DNA of 64,000 nt, taken from positions 124,001 to 188,000 of the forward strand of contig NZ_JAKGAN010000003.1 in NCBI RefSeq assembly GCF_023061135.1. Reading direction: 5' to 3'. Source of the stretch: Chromohalobacter sarecensis. Lineage in GTDB: Bacteria > Pseudomonadota > Gammaproteobacteria > Pseudomonadales > Halomonadaceae. Below are positions 26,807 through 37,472 of the stretch, one piece after another; position 1 is the first letter of the stretch, and each line of letters starts with the position of its first letter. A program made the position numbers and the translations under genes. Below the pieces are notes generated by a model. That model made no database searches. It saw only the letters and a list, made by a program, of their open reading frames with translations, and was not told the origin of the DNA.

Positions 26807-28240
26807 TCAGGCGAGTCGCTTACGCTCGCTGGAGGAAGGGAATCCCATCGCTTCGCGGTACTTGGCAACGGTGCGTCGTGCGACCTGGATACCGTCCTGA
26901 GCCAGCAGGTCGACGAGCTTGCTGTCGGATAGAGGTTTGCGTGGCGACTCGTCGCCGATCAGTTTCTTCAAGCGGGCGCGAATCGCCGTACTGGAATGGG
27001 CATTGGTTTCGCCTTGCCCGCCGACGTGGCTGGAGAAGAAATACTTGAGCTCGAAGACGCCGCGTGGGGTATGGATGAATTTCTGTGTGGTCACGCGGGA
27101 AATGGTCGATTCGTGCATCTCCACCGCGCCGGCGATATCGGCTAGGATCAGCGGCTTCATGGCTTCCTCGCCGTGTTCGAGAAAGTCGAGCTGGCGTGTC
27201 ATGATCTCCTGGCCCACGCGCAGCAAGGTGTCGTTACGGCTCGAAAGGCTCTTGAGCAGCCATTTGGCCTCTTGCAGGTGCTGCTTGAGGAAGGTGTTGT
27301 CATCGCTTTTGTCAGCACGCTTGATGAGCGCGGCGTAATCCGGTTGGATGCGCACGCGGGGCAGGGCCTCGGGATTGAGTTCGATGCGCCAATCCTGTCG
27401 AACGCGCCGTGCGATGAGATCGGGGATGACATAATCGTTGCTGCTGTCCTCGAAGGCCAGACCGGGGCGCGGATCGAGCGACCGAATGAGGGCAATGACG
27501 TGATCGAGTTCTTCCTCGTCGAGGCGCAGGCGGCGCTTGAGCAACTTGCGGTCGTTGCCGGCGAGCGCTTCGAGGAACTGGCGTACCAGGCGTTTGGCTT
27601 GAGTCAGTAACGGCATGTCGTCGGGGAGGGCGCCGAGCTGCAGCAATAGGCACTCGCGTAGATCGCGGGCGCCGACCCCGGTGGGATCGAATTGCTGCAC
27701 ACGCATCATGACGTGTTCGACATCCCCCACCTTGAGTCCGGAAAGCCCTTGGCCGCGCAAACCGTCGACGAGCTCGTCGAGAGGCAGGGTGAGGTAACCG
27801 TCGGCACCTACGGCATCGATCAGGCTTTCGGCAATGTCATGTTCGCGGGGGGTCATGTCTGCCATGGCGAGTTGCCAGGTCAGATGGTCGTGAAGGCTTG
27901 TATGCGCGGTATTGCGCTCTATATCGGGGCCTTCCTCGCTGCCACTGCCGCCGCCCGTCAGTGAAGGCCCTGCATCTTGATAGGTGTCGCTCCATTCGCT
28001 ATCCAGCGACAGGTTCTCGGGGATGTCACTCGTCCAATCGTCGTCCTGCGGCGCCTCGCTGACCTCACGCTCCTCGAAGTCTTCCTCGAGTTCCAGCATG
28101 GGATTGGAGTCCAGCGCTTGCTGGATCTCCTGGCGCAAATCCAGCGTTGAAAGCTGCAAGAGCTGAATGGCTTGCTGCAACTGGGGCGTCATCGTCAGCT
28201 GTGTGCCGACGCGAAGCTGCAAGGTAGGTTTCATGGACAT
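26807..28240 (-). CDS. rpoN: RNA polymerase sigma-54 factor RpoN
   Basis: Sigma-54 directs polymerase to -24/-12 promoters that need an AAA+ activator. The 477-aa protein has the Gln/Leu-rich region I (1-50, T-P-Q-L-Q-Q-A-I-Q-L-L), an acidic region II (about 50-115), the core-binding domain, a helix-turn-helix near 370-390, and the RpoN box ARRTVAKYRE at 454-463 that reads the -24 element. It follows lptB on the same strand, and a near-consensus sigma-54 site lies 73-88 bases before its ATG. Confidence 0.98.
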   Translation of the reverse strand: MSMKPTLQLRVGTQLTMTPQLQQAIQLLQLSTLDLRQEIQQALDSNPMLELEEDFEEREVSEAPQDDDWTSDIPENLSLDSEWSDTYQDAGPSLTGGGSGSEEGPDIERNTAHTSLHDHLTWQLAMADMTPREHDIAESLIDAVGADGYLTLPLDELVDGLRGQGLSGLKVGDVEHVMMRVQQFDPTGVGARDLRECLLLQLGALPDDMPLLTQAKRLVRQFLEALAGNDRKLLKRRLRLDEEELDHVIALIRSLDPRPGLAFEDSSNDYVIPDLIARRVRQDWRIELNPEALPRVRIQPDYAALIKRADKSDDNTFLKQHLQEAKWLLKSLSSRNDTLLRVGQEIMTRQLDFLEHGEEAMKPLILADIAGAVEMHESTISRVTTQKFIHTPRGVFELKYFFSSHVGGQGETNAHSSTAIRARLKKLIGDESPRKPLSDSKLVDLLAQDGIQVARRTVAKYREAMGFPSSSERKRLA

Positions 28241-28312
28241 GGAAAGTCGGTCATCGCTTCCTGAAACGGTGCCCGTACGTTATCTCGCGATGACGCGACT
28301 TGCAAGAATGGA

Positions 28313-28328
28313 AGCAACAATCATGCCA
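28313..28328 (-). promoter_or_regulatory. Putative sigma-54 (-24/-12) promoter in front of rpoN
   Basis: On the minus strand the sequence reads TGGCATGATTGTTGCT. The consensus is TGGCACG-N4-TTGCW, so there is one mismatch, and the invariant GG and GC are ten bases apart as required. Transcription would start near 28,302, giving a leader of about 60 bases before rpoN. It could be a true autoactivated promoter or a site where sigma-54 polymerase represses rpoN. I did not look for activator sites in detail. Confidence 0.6.
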
Positions 28329-28364
28329 TTTATATAAGCATGCGGCGGTTCCAGTAGTTTGCGC

Positions 28365-29090
<726 letters not shown>

Positions 29091-29138
29091 GGGCGTCGTG
29101 TCCTAGCTAACAGGGATGAGTGATCACGAGACACGTCA

Positions 29139-29663
29139 CTACTCGCTATCACGGGGCGTCAGCGTCATGCGAACGCGCTGGTCGCCGTCGCCATCATCGT
29201 CGGAACGAGCCTGCACTTGGCGGCGGTCGAGGAAGTATTCGACGTAGGCGCCGTTGAACGTATCCCGTGCCTGGTGCAACTCGGCATTATCGATGAGTTC
29301 CACGCGACGTTCGGCGGCATGGTAGATCACCGTGTCGCCCCAGCCTTTGGCTATCGGTTCGTCCGGCGCTGGTTTCTGTTCGAGGTAGGCGCGTTCGCCT
29401 CCGCCTCCATGGGCAGTGACCGTGGAGACTTCACCCTGCGCGTTGCGTTCGATTTCCACGCGGGCGGCCGTCAGTTGCATGCTGCCTTGTTGCATATCGA
29501 CATCGCCGGTGTAGACCGCCGTGCCGGCGTTGTCGTCGAGATCCAACTGGTCGGCGGCGATCTCGATAGGCTGGCTGGCATCGCTTTCCAGCGCTAGCGC
29601 CGTGTGGCTGGCGAGTCCCAGCGCGGCGCATGCCAGTGCCGTCGTCAATGGTCGTGTCATCAT
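29139..29663 (-). CDS. lptA: LPS transport periplasmic protein LptA
   Basis: LptA forms the periplasmic beta-jellyroll bridge that carries LPS to LptDE. The 174-aa precursor has a signal peptide (about 1-24, cleavage near A-L-A-L-E) and the OstA core with Q-P-I-E-I-A-A-D-Q-L-D-L-D and T-A-V-Y-T-G-D-V, then the A-T-V-I-Y-H-A-like repeat later on. Its ATG overlaps the lptC stop by four bases. Confidence 0.95.
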   Translation of the reverse strand: MMTRPLTTALACAALGLASHTALALESDASQPIEIAADQLDLDDNAGTAVYTGDVDMQQGSMQLTAARVEIERNAQGEVSTVTAHGGGGERAYLEQKPAPDEPIAKGWGDTVIYHAAERRVELIDNAELHQARDTFNGAYVEYFLDRRQVQARSDDDGDGDQRVRMTLTPRDSE

Positions 29664-30259
29664 GATTCGTCCTCGGCAAGCTGTGGATGGTGGCCTCGCA
29701 CATCACCGCTCAGACGCGCTTGATCGGTGTCGATCCAGGCATCGAAACGATTGCCGCGCACGCGTTGCTCATGCTGCCGCAACACAGCCTCGGTGTCACT
29801 CCAGGCGTGGCCATCGCTGGACTGGTAGTACAGTACGTCGGTGTCGAGGCGCCAGCCCTGCTCGGGCTGTACGAGCTGGGCGTTGCCGGTCAGGGTGAGC
29901 AGATCGCGTTGCGGCCCCAGGCTTCCCTTGTCGCCGGAAATGTCCCACTTGCGTCCTGCCTCGTCACGTACCTTGGCCTGCGGTGAGTCGGCGCGAATGA
30001 CATCGTCGACGGGAGTATGCACGAGACGCGGCGATTCAAGCGTTTGATGGGCAATGCCTTGCGCGTTGAAGCGCGTCATGGTGACGCCTTCGAGGTAATA
30101 ATCGGGCTCGCCCGCGTCATCGCTGGGGACCGGGCCCGGGGAAGAAGAGTCGCGTTGTTCGACGATGGCCAAGCCGATGCCGAGGGCGATGAGCAGCAGC
30201 AGTAGCCCCAGGCGTGCCCATTTGCGAGAAGACAGAAAAGTCGGCATGACGCGCTTCAT
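29660..30259 (-). CDS. lptC: LPS export inner-membrane protein LptC
   Basis: LptC is a bitopic protein that receives LPS from LptBFG and passes it to LptA. The 199-aa protein has one N-terminal membrane helix (residues about 17-34, L-G-L-L-L-L-L-I-A-L-G-I-G-L) and a periplasmic beta-jellyroll with the D-Y-Y-L-E-G-V-T-M-T-R-F motif. It overlaps kdsC and lptA by four bases on either side; a second in-frame Met at residue 5 is an alternative start. Confidence 0.93.
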   Translation of the reverse strand: MKRVMPTFLSSRKWARLGLLLLLIALGIGLAIVEQRDSSSPGPVPSDDAGEPDYYLEGVTMTRFNAQGIAHQTLESPRLVHTPVDDVIRADSPQAKVRDEAGRKWDISGDKGSLGPQRDLLTLTGNAQLVQPEQGWRLDTDVLYYQSSDGHAWSDTEAVLRQHEQRVRGNRFDAWIDTDQARLSGDVRGHHPQLAEDES

Positions 30260-30798
30260 CCTTGATCCTGGAGATAGGGCGCGAGGCAGGCATCCCAGCG
30301 TCCCTGACAGTTCAGCAGGGCATCGCAGATCTCACGCACTGCGCCTTGGCCACCCGAGCGTGCGGGAATCCAGTCGGCGTGCTCGCGGATGTAATCCGGC
30401 GCATTGTTCACACTCAGGCCGAGCCCTGCGGCGCGAATCGCGGCCAGATCCGGCAAGTCGTCGCCACAATAGGCGACTGCCTCCAGCGGCAGGTCGAGTT
30501 GTGTACATAGGGCGTTGAGTGCCACGAGTTTATCCTCGCGGCCTTGTGCGACGTGAACGATGCCAAGCGCTTCGGCACGCCGGCTGACCATGGGCGACTC
30601 ACGCCCGGTGATCAATGCTACAGCGATGCCGTTTTGCTGCAGCAGTTTGATGCCGAGGCCGTCGAGGATGTTGAAGCTCTTGGTTTCCTGACCATCGCTT
30701 TGAAAGTGCAGCGTGCCGTCGGTGAGCACGCCGTCCACGTCCAATGCCAGGAGGCGGACGCGGCGTGCCTTGTCGCGCCAGTCGTCGGGATATGTCAT
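30256..30798 (-). CDS. kdsC: 3-deoxy-D-manno-octulosonate 8-phosphate phosphatase KdsC
   Basis: KdsC removes phosphate from Kdo-8-phosphate, the third step of Kdo synthesis for LPS. The 180-aa HAD phosphatase has the nucleophile motif L-D-V-D-G-V-L-T-D-G, I-T-G-R-E-S, and Y-C-G-D-D-L-P-D for magnesium. I chose the ATG at 30798 because GAGGAG is well placed before it; a TTG four codons upstream would cover that site. It starts eight bases after the kdsD stop. Confidence 0.96.
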   Translation of the reverse strand: MTYPDDWRDKARRVRLLALDVDGVLTDGTLHFQSDGQETKSFNILDGLGIKLLQQNGIAVALITGRESPMVSRRAEALGIVHVAQGREDKLVALNALCTQLDLPLEAVAYCGDDLPDLAAIRAAGLGLSVNNAPDYIREHADWIPARSGGQGAVREICDALLNCQGRWDACLAPYLQDQG

Positions 30799-30806
30799 GA
30801 GGCTCC

Positions 30807-31787
30807 TCAAATGACGCCGCTGACCAATAGGTCGTGCATGTGCAGCGCGCCGACCGGTCGTCCGTCGTCGTCGACCACGGCGAGTGCCGTGATGCGGTTG
30901 TCTTCCATGATCTTGACGGCCTCGGCGGCGAGTAGTTCCGGCCGAATCGTCTTGCCGCCGTGGGTCATGACGTCATCGACGCGCAGACGGCGTAGGTCGT
31001 CGTGTCGGTCGAGCGTACGTCGCAAGTCGCCATCAGTATAAATGCCGGCGAGATAACCGGCATCATCGATCACGCACGTAAAGCCCAGACCTTGGCGAGT
31101 GATTTCCAGCAGGGCGTCGCGTAGTGGGCTGCCCAGCGTGACACATGGCAGGCGCTCGCCATGATGCATGAGATCTTCGACCTTGAGCAGCAGGCGGCGT
31201 CCCAGGCTGCCGCCAGGGTGCGACAAGGCGAAGTCCTCGGCAGTGAAGCCGCGTGCCTCGAGCAGGGCCACCGCCAGGGCGTCGCCCATGGCCAGCGCGG
31301 CGGTCGTCGAGGTGGTCGGCGCCAGGTCGAGCGGACAAGCCTCGCGGGCTACGGCGGTATCTAGATGGGCTTCGGCGTGACGCGACAGGGTCGAGCCGGG
31401 TCGCCCGGTCATGCTGACCAGAGGAGCCCCCATACGTTTGAGAAGCGGCAATAGCGCCGTGACCTCGGCCGTCTCGCCCGAGTTGGAGAGAGCCAGCACG
31501 ACGTCACGAGATGTGATCATGCCCATGTCGCCGTGGCTGGCTTCGCCGGGATGGACGAAGAAAGCCGGCGTGCCGGTGCTGGCCAGCGTCGCTGCGATCT
31601 TGCGGGCGATATGCCCGGACTTGCCCATGCCGGTGACGACGACACGTCCCTCGCAGGCTAGCAGTAGTCGGCAAGCATGATCGAAGGCCTCGTCGAGGCG
31701 CTCGATCAAGGCGACGATGGCGTGTGATTCGAGTGTCAGCGTGCGTCGCGCGCTAGCTCGGTAATCGTAATCGGTAACAGTGTTCAT
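30807..31787 (-). CDS. kdsD: D-arabinose 5-phosphate isomerase KdsD
   Basis: KdsD converts ribulose-5-phosphate to arabinose-5-phosphate, the first dedicated Kdo step. The 326-aa protein has an N-terminal SIS domain (about 35-175, V-T-G-M-G-K-S-G-H-I and A-L-S-N-S-G-E-T) and two CBS domains (about 205-326). The ATG at 31787 matches the family start; an extension to 31895 has no support. It heads the leftward kdsDC-lptCAB run and is divergent from mlaF. Confidence 0.96.
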   Translation of the reverse strand: MNTVTDYDYRASARRTLTLESHAIVALIERLDEAFDHACRLLLACEGRVVVTGMGKSGHIARKIAATLASTGTPAFFVHPGEASHGDMGMITSRDVVLALSNSGETAEVTALLPLLKRMGAPLVSMTGRPGSTLSRHAEAHLDTAVAREACPLDLAPTTSTTAALAMGDALAVALLEARGFTAEDFALSHPGGSLGRRLLLKVEDLMHHGERLPCVTLGSPLRDALLEITRQGLGFTCVIDDAGYLAGIYTDGDLRRTLDRHDDLRRLRVDDVMTHGGKTIRPELLAAEAVKIMEDNRITALAVVDDDGRPVGALHMHDLLVSGVI

Positions 31788-31931
31788 GGTAGTGATTGTT
31801 GCCCTTCGCGGCCTTGGGCTCAAGCATCGCTGACTCTTGCTGAGTGACGAGCAAATCGGGGCGCTCATTAAACGCACTCGACGAGAGTGTTGCAAGGCGA
31901 GGCTGGCGGTGATCGCTAGAGTTAGGATACG
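31788..31931. promoter_or_regulatory. Divergent promoter region between kdsD and mlaF
   Basis: The 144-base gap must serve both the kdsD-lpt and the mla operons. TTGCAA at about 31890 is a possible -35 for mlaF, but no convincing -10 follows at standard spacing. Confidence 0.4.
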
Positions 31932-32783
31932 ATGTTCGATAATTATCGAGACGTGGATGAGCGTTACGTGACTGACACGACCCTGGTCGACGTCGAGGGG
32001 TTACATTTCTCGCTGGGCGAGAATGACATCTTTCGTGGCGTCGATCTGCGTATTCCCAAAGGCAAGATTACTGCGGTCATGGGACCCAGTGGCACGGGCA
32101 AGACGACGCTGCTCAAGTTGATCGGCGGCCAGTTGGTGCCGGATGCCGGGCGTATATGCATCGATGGACAGGACGTGCATCGCCTGCCGCGTCGTGCATT
32201 ATTTCGCTTGCGACGGCGTATGGGCATGCTGTTCCAGAGCGGCGCACTGTTTTCGGATCTGAGCGTTTTCGAGAACGTGGCCTTTCCATTGCGCGTGCAC
32301 ACCGACCTGCCGGAAGCCATGGTGCGCGATATCGTGCTGATGAAGCTTCAGGCGGTGGGCCTTCGTGGGGCGCGCAACTTGTCGCCGGCGGAGCTGTCCG
32401 GCGGTATGGCTAGGCGCGTGGCGCTGGCGCGTGCGGTGGCACTCGATCCTGAATTGGTGCTCTACGACGAGCCTTTCGTCGGCCAGGACCCGATTTCAAT
32501 GGGCGTGCTGGTACAGCTGATCAAGACGGTCAATCAAGCCCTGGGGCTGACGGCGGTCATCGTCTCGCACGATATCAAAGAGACGCTGTCCATCGCCGAT
32601 TACGTGTATATCATCGCCGACGGCCAGGTCATGGCCCATGGCACGCCGCAAACGTTGGACGTCAATCGCGACGCACGCGTCAAGCAGTTCGTGCACGGGG
32701 AGCCCGACGGCCCGGTGCCGTTTCATTACCCGGCGCCGGAGTTTTATCGCGACATCCTGTCCACCAAGGGGGAGCGTACATGA
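31932..32783 (+). CDS. mlaF: Phospholipid transport ATP-binding protein MlaF
   Basis: MlaF is the ATPase of the Mla system, which keeps phospholipids out of the outer leaflet of the outer membrane. The 283-aa protein has Walker [10 protein letters not shown] near 52, signature [15 protein letters not shown], Walker [13 protein letters not shown], and the C-terminal extension that contacts MlaB. AGGA precedes the ATG; an in-frame GTG at 31968 is a possible alternative start. Confidence 0.96.
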   Translation: MFDNYRDVDERYVTDTTLVDVEGLHFSLGENDIFRGVDLRIPKGKITAVMGPSGTGKTTLLKLIGGQLVPDAGRICIDGQDVHRLPRRALFRLRRRMGMLFQSGALFSDLSVFENVAFPLRVHTDLPEAMVRDIVLMKLQAVGLRGARNLSPAELSGGMARRVALARAVALDPELVLYDEPFVGQDPISMGVLVQLIKTVNQALGLTAVIVSHDIKETLSIADYVYIIADGQVMAHGTPQTLDVNRDARVKQFVHGEPDGPVPFHYPAPEFYRDILSTKGERT

Positions 32784-33562
32784 TCCGCTATATTGCCTCG
32801 CTTGGGCGGGGCACGCTGGAGGCGCTGAGTGCCTTGGGCCGGGCGGCGATGTTCCTGGCGCAGTCAGCGGTGGGCGTTCCTTCTCGCGAAGGGTGGCATC
32901 TTTGGCTGCGTCAGATGCATTTCATCGGCGTCATGTCGTTGGCGATCGTGCTGGTGTCGGGGCTATTCATCGGTATGGTGCTGGGCCTGCAGGGCTACAC
33001 CATTCTGGTCGGTTTCGGCGCGGAGGATGCGCTGGGGCAGATGGTGGCGTTGTCGCTGCTGCGTGAGCTTGCGCCGGTGGTGGCGGCGTTGCTGTTCGCG
33101 GGTCGTGCCGGTTCGGCACTGACGGCCGAAATCGGGCTCATGAAAGCGACCGAGCAACTGACCAGCATGGAAATGATTGGGATCGACCCGCTGCGGCGCA
33201 TCGTGGCGCCACGCCTCTGGGCAGGGTTTATCTCGATGCCGTTGTTGACCGTGGGTTTCAGCGTGGTGGGTATCTGGGGTGGTTATCTGGTCGGCGTGCA
33301 GTGGCTGGGCGTGTTCGACGGTTCGTACTGGAGCAATATGCAAAGCAGCGTCGCGTTCGTCGACGATATTCTCAACGGCATGCTCAAGAGCGTGGTGTTC
33401 GGTCTCGTGGTTACATGGATTGCGGTGTTTCAGGGGTATGACCTGATCCCGACGTCGGAAGGCATCTCGCGGGCGACGACCCGCACGGTGGTCTATTCCT
33501 CCCTGGCGGTGCTCGGATTGGATTTCGTGCTGACCGCGCTGATGTTTGGAGAACTTGGATGA
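32780..33562 (+). CDS. mlaE: Phospholipid transport permease MlaE
   Basis: MlaE is the membrane subunit through which lipids pass between MlaFB and MlaD. The 260-aa protein has an amphipathic N-terminus and about five membrane helices, with the conserved [19 protein letters not shown] loop and [13 protein letters not shown]. It overlaps mlaF and mlaD by four bases each. Confidence 0.97.
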   Translation: MIRYIASLGRGTLEALSALGRAAMFLAQSAVGVPSREGWHLWLRQMHFIGVMSLAIVLVSGLFIGMVLGLQGYTILVGFGAEDALGQMVALSLLRELAPVVAALLFAGRAGSALTAEIGLMKATEQLTSMEMIGIDPLRRIVAPRLWAGFISMPLLTVGFSVVGIWGGYLVGVQWLGVFDGSYWSNMQSSVAFVDDILNGMLKSVVFGLVVTWIAVFQGYDLIPTSEGISRATTRTVVYSSLAVLGLDFVLTALMFGELG

Positions 33563-34023
33563 AACGCAGCAAGATGATGGAGTTCGGCGTGGGGTTGTTC
33601 GTCCTGGCCGGGATTCTGGGCATGGTGTTTCTTGGCTTGCGGGTCAGTGGTATCAGTCTTGGGGTACCGCAGGACACATTCACGCTGGAAGCCAATTTCG
33701 CCAACATAGGCGGACTCAAGTCGGGCTCTAGGGTTGCCATGGCGGGCGTAACCGTGGGGCGCATCAGCGACGTCGAACTCGACACCGAATGGCTCGATGC
33801 CCGCGTGACCATGGAGCTTGACGAGGATCTCGAGGGCAAGATCTCGCGGGACAGTACGGCGTCGATTCTCACCTCGGGGTTGTTGGGTGAGCAATATGTC
33901 GGTCTGAGCGTGGGCGGCGACCCCGAGATGCTCGAAGAGGGCGACACCATCCGCGATACACAGCAGGCGCTGGTGCTGGAGCAGTTGATTCAGCAGTTCG
34001 TGTCGAACATGACAAACGATTGA
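33559..34023 (+). CDS. mlaD: Phospholipid-binding MCE protein MlaD
   Basis: MlaD forms a hexameric periplasmic ring anchored in the inner membrane and hands lipid to or from MlaC. The 154-aa protein has one N-terminal helix (about 8-28) and a single MCE domain with [18 protein letters not shown], then [14 protein letters not shown] and a hydrophobic C-terminal helix that lines the pore. Confidence 0.96.
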   Translation: MKRSKMMEFGVGLFVLAGILGMVFLGLRVSGISLGVPQDTFTLEANFANIGGLKSGSRVAMAGVTVGRISDVELDTEWLDARVTMELDEDLEGKISRDSTASILTSGLLGEQYVGLSVGGDPEMLEEGDTIRDTQQALVLEQLIQQFVSNMTND

Positions 34024-34038
34024 GCCAAGGAGGTTCCC

Positions 34039-34704
34039 ATGACATCAAGGCAATTCACTCCCCGGCGCTTCAGTCTTTGCGCACTACTGCTGTCGGTTCT
34101 GTGGTGTGTGGCATTGACGGCGCAGGCCCAGCAAGCGCCCCAGCAGCTGATCGAAGACAACGTGGAAGCGTTGATGCAGGAGTTGGACGGGCGCAAGGAC
34201 TATTACGTCGAGCATGAAGGCGAGCTTGAGTCACTGGTCGACGACAGCCTCGATGATGTGGCTGATTTTCGCTATATCGGTGCCAGCGTGATGGGGCGCT
34301 ATTTCAGCAATGCTTCGCCGGAGCAACGTTCGCGCTTCGTCGATACATTCCGCAAGACGCTGATCGAGACGTATGCCAAAGGGCTGGTGACGTTCGATTA
34401 CCAGGATATTCGGGTGCTCGAAGATAATAGCGATGGTCGCTATGACGACCAGGCCAGCGTCGATATGGAAGTAGTGTCCACCAATGGCGATGTCTATCCC
34501 GTGGTGTACACGTTGCATCAGCGTGACGGTGAGTGGCGCGTGATCAATGTCATCGTCAATGGCATCAACCTGGGGCTGACGTTCCGCAACCAGTTCGATC
34601 AGGCCATGCGCGACAACAATCGCGATTACGATGCGGTCATCGATGGCTGGGCGCCGGACGTCGCCACCGATGAGCTCGAAGAAGGCGGTGACGACGACCA
34701 ATGA
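34039..34704 (+). CDS. mlaC: Periplasmic phospholipid-binding protein MlaC
   Basis: MlaC shuttles single phospholipids between MlaD and the outer-membrane MlaA complex. The 221-aa precursor has a signal peptide (1 to about 30, ending T-A-Q-A-Q) and the MlaC fold with F-R-Y-I-G-A-S-V-M-G-R-Y-F, a conserved L-I-E-T-Y-A-K-G-L, and G-E-W-R-V-I-N-V-I-V-N-G-I-N-L. The acidic tail is consistent with a halophile. It overlaps mlaB by four bases. Confidence 0.96.
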   Translation: MTSRQFTPRRFSLCALLLSVLWCVALTAQAQQAPQQLIEDNVEALMQELDGRKDYYVEHEGELESLVDDSLDDVADFRYIGASVMGRYFSNASPEQRSRFVDTFRKTLIETYAKGLVTFDYQDIRVLEDNSDGRYDDQASVDMEVVSTNGDVYPVVYTLHQRDGEWRVINVIVNGINLGLTFRNQFDQAMRDNNRDYDAVIDGWAPDVATDELEEGGDDDQ

Positions 34705-35054
34705 ATGTCTTGCTCGAGCGTGACGACGCCCGGCTCGAAGTGCGCGACGAGCGTATTCTGAAAGTCGACGGCGAGGCGGACTTCGATAGCGCCGCCTCGC
34801 TGGCGGCCAAGGGTCGGGAGTGGTTGCAACGCTTGCCGCGCGATGCCGAGGTCGAGTTCGATCTGACCGGCGTGAGCTGTGCCAGCAGCGCAGTGCTCAG
34901 TGTCCTGCTCGAGTGGCTGCGGTGCGCGCAGTCGCACGACGTGCATATCGTGCACGTGGCTCTTTCGCATCCCTTGGCGCGGTTGACAGCCATGGCGGGA
35001 TTGGACCCTTTGCTGCCCATTGACGAGACGCGAGTGGCTGCACAAATGCCATGA
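34701..35054 (+). CDS. mlaB: STAS-domain protein MlaB
   Basis: MlaB is a small cytoplasmic STAS protein that binds MlaF and is needed for its activity. The 117-aa protein has a weakly conserved STAS core with V-E-F-D-L-T-G-V-S-C-A-S-S-A-V-L-S-V-L-L-E-W. Its start overlaps the mlaC stop. Identification rests on position as the last mla gene as well as on the STAS pattern. Confidence 0.9.
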   Translation: MNVLLERDDARLEVRDERILKVDGEADFDSAASLAAKGREWLQRLPRDAEVEFDLTGVSCASSAVLSVLLEWLRCAQSHDVHIVHVALSHPLARLTAMAGLDPLLPIDETRVAAQMP

Positions 35055-35204
35055 TAGCGCGGGTATCGTCTCGTGGGTTCTGCTTGCAAGCGGGCGTCGC
35101 CAACGGCGTCCGTTTTCTTTATCATGCCTGTTCGAAACCCCGACTCAATTACCGCACTCGTGCGTGTCACGCGCGCCGTGCCGTAGAACAGGAGCCAACG
35201 CCTT

Positions 35205-35459
35205 ATGCAACCCAGCGACGTCAAGGCCTTACTCGAATCGCGTATCGACGATTGCCAGTTTCATATTCAAGGTGAAGGCTGCAATTTCCAGGTGGTCGCC
35301 GTCGGTGACGTTTTTGAGGGGCTATTGCCGGTCAAGCGTCAGCAGCTGATTTATTCAGCGCTGTCAGATGAAATCGCCAGTGGCGCCCTGCATGCCATCA
35401 GTATCAAGACCTACACCCCGTCTCAGTGGGAGACAGCCCCTGAAAATGCGGGCGTCTAA
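35205..35459 (+). CDS. ibaG: BolA-family protein IbaG
   Basis: IbaG is a BolA-type protein linked to acid resistance and, with monothiol glutaredoxins, to iron-sulfur cluster handling. The 84-aa protein shows C-N-F-Q-V-V-A-V-G-D-V-F-E-G and a basic V-K-R-Q-Q-L-I-Y-S-A-L helix. An AGGAG site is about ten bases upstream. The 150-base gap after mlaB may hold a separate promoter, though I could not define it. Confidence 0.94.
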   Translation: MQPSDVKALLESRIDDCQFHIQGEGCNFQVVAVGDVFEGLLPVKRQQLIYSALSDEIASGALHAISIKTYTPSQWETAPENAGV

Positions 35460-36734
<1,275 letters not shown>

Positions 36735-36752
36735 TCGGTGGCTTCATTCTCC

Positions 36753-36775
36753 CGCTCCGCCACGATGGCGGAGCG
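36753..36775 (+). other. Perfect ten-bp hairpin between murA and hisG
   Basis: CGCTCCGCCA and TGGCGGAGCG pair fully around a CGA loop, with no T tract after. It may partly terminate murA transcripts or shield mRNA ends. hisG has its own start 27 bases later, with no clear ribosome site. Confidence 0.6.
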
Positions 36776-36801
36776 CCAAGTTCAATAGATGTGTCAACAT
36801 C

Positions 36802-37455
36802 ATGTCAAAGCAACTGATTCTGGCCCTGTCCAAAGGGCGCATATTGGAAGAAACGCTCCCGCTGTTGGCCGATGCGGGCATCGAGCCGGCGGAAGACTTC
36901 GGCAAGAGCCGCAAGTTGCTGTTCGATACCAATCTTCCCGATGTCAAATTGGTCGTGATCCGCGCTGTCGATGTGCCGACGTATGTGCAACTGGGTGCCG
37001 CCGATGTCGGCGTGGCGGGCAAGGATACCTTGCTCGAGCACGGGGCCGAAGGGCTGTATGAGCCTCTGGATCTGGAGATATCGCGCTGCAAGTTGATGAC
37101 GGCCGGCGTGGTGGGGGCGCAGCCGACCCATGCGCGGCGGCGGGTGGCCACCAAGTTCGTCAATGTGGCGCGCCGTTACTATGCCCGACAGGGCATTCAG
37201 GCCGAGGTTATCAAGCTCTACGGTGCCATGGAGTTGGCGCCGCTGATGAATCTGGCCGACGAGATCGTCGATATCGTCGATACCGGTAATACCTTGCGCG
37301 CTAATGGCATGGAGCCGCGCGAGTTGATCGACGAGGTCAGCTCGCGGCTAGTGGTCAACAAGGCTTCGATGACTATGAAACATGACCGCCTCAAGCCGCT
37401 GATCGAGCGCCTGGGGCGCGCGGTCGAGTCGCGGCGCGGTGAGACGCAGGCGTAA
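36802..37455 (+). CDS. hisG: ATP phosphoribosyltransferase HisG, short form
   Basis: HisG joins ATP and PRPP in the first step of histidine synthesis. At 217 aa this is the short form, without the C-terminal regulatory domain, so it should need the HisZ regulatory subunit, which is not in this window. Motifs: [22 protein letters not shown], and [12 protein letters not shown]. The ATG at 36802 matches family starts. It lies 17 bases before hisD. Confidence 0.97.
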   Translation: MSKQLILALSKGRILEETLPLLADAGIEPAEDFGKSRKLLFDTNLPDVKLVVIRAVDVPTYVQLGAADVGVAGKDTLLEHGAEGLYEPLDLEISRCKLMTAGVVGAQPTHARRRVATKFVNVARRYYARQGIQAEVIKLYGAMELAPLMNLADEIVDIVDTGNTLRANGMEPRELIDEVSSRLVVNKASMTMKHDRLKPLIERLGRAVESRRGETQA

Positions 37456-37472
37456 GAACACGAGAGGGCGAG

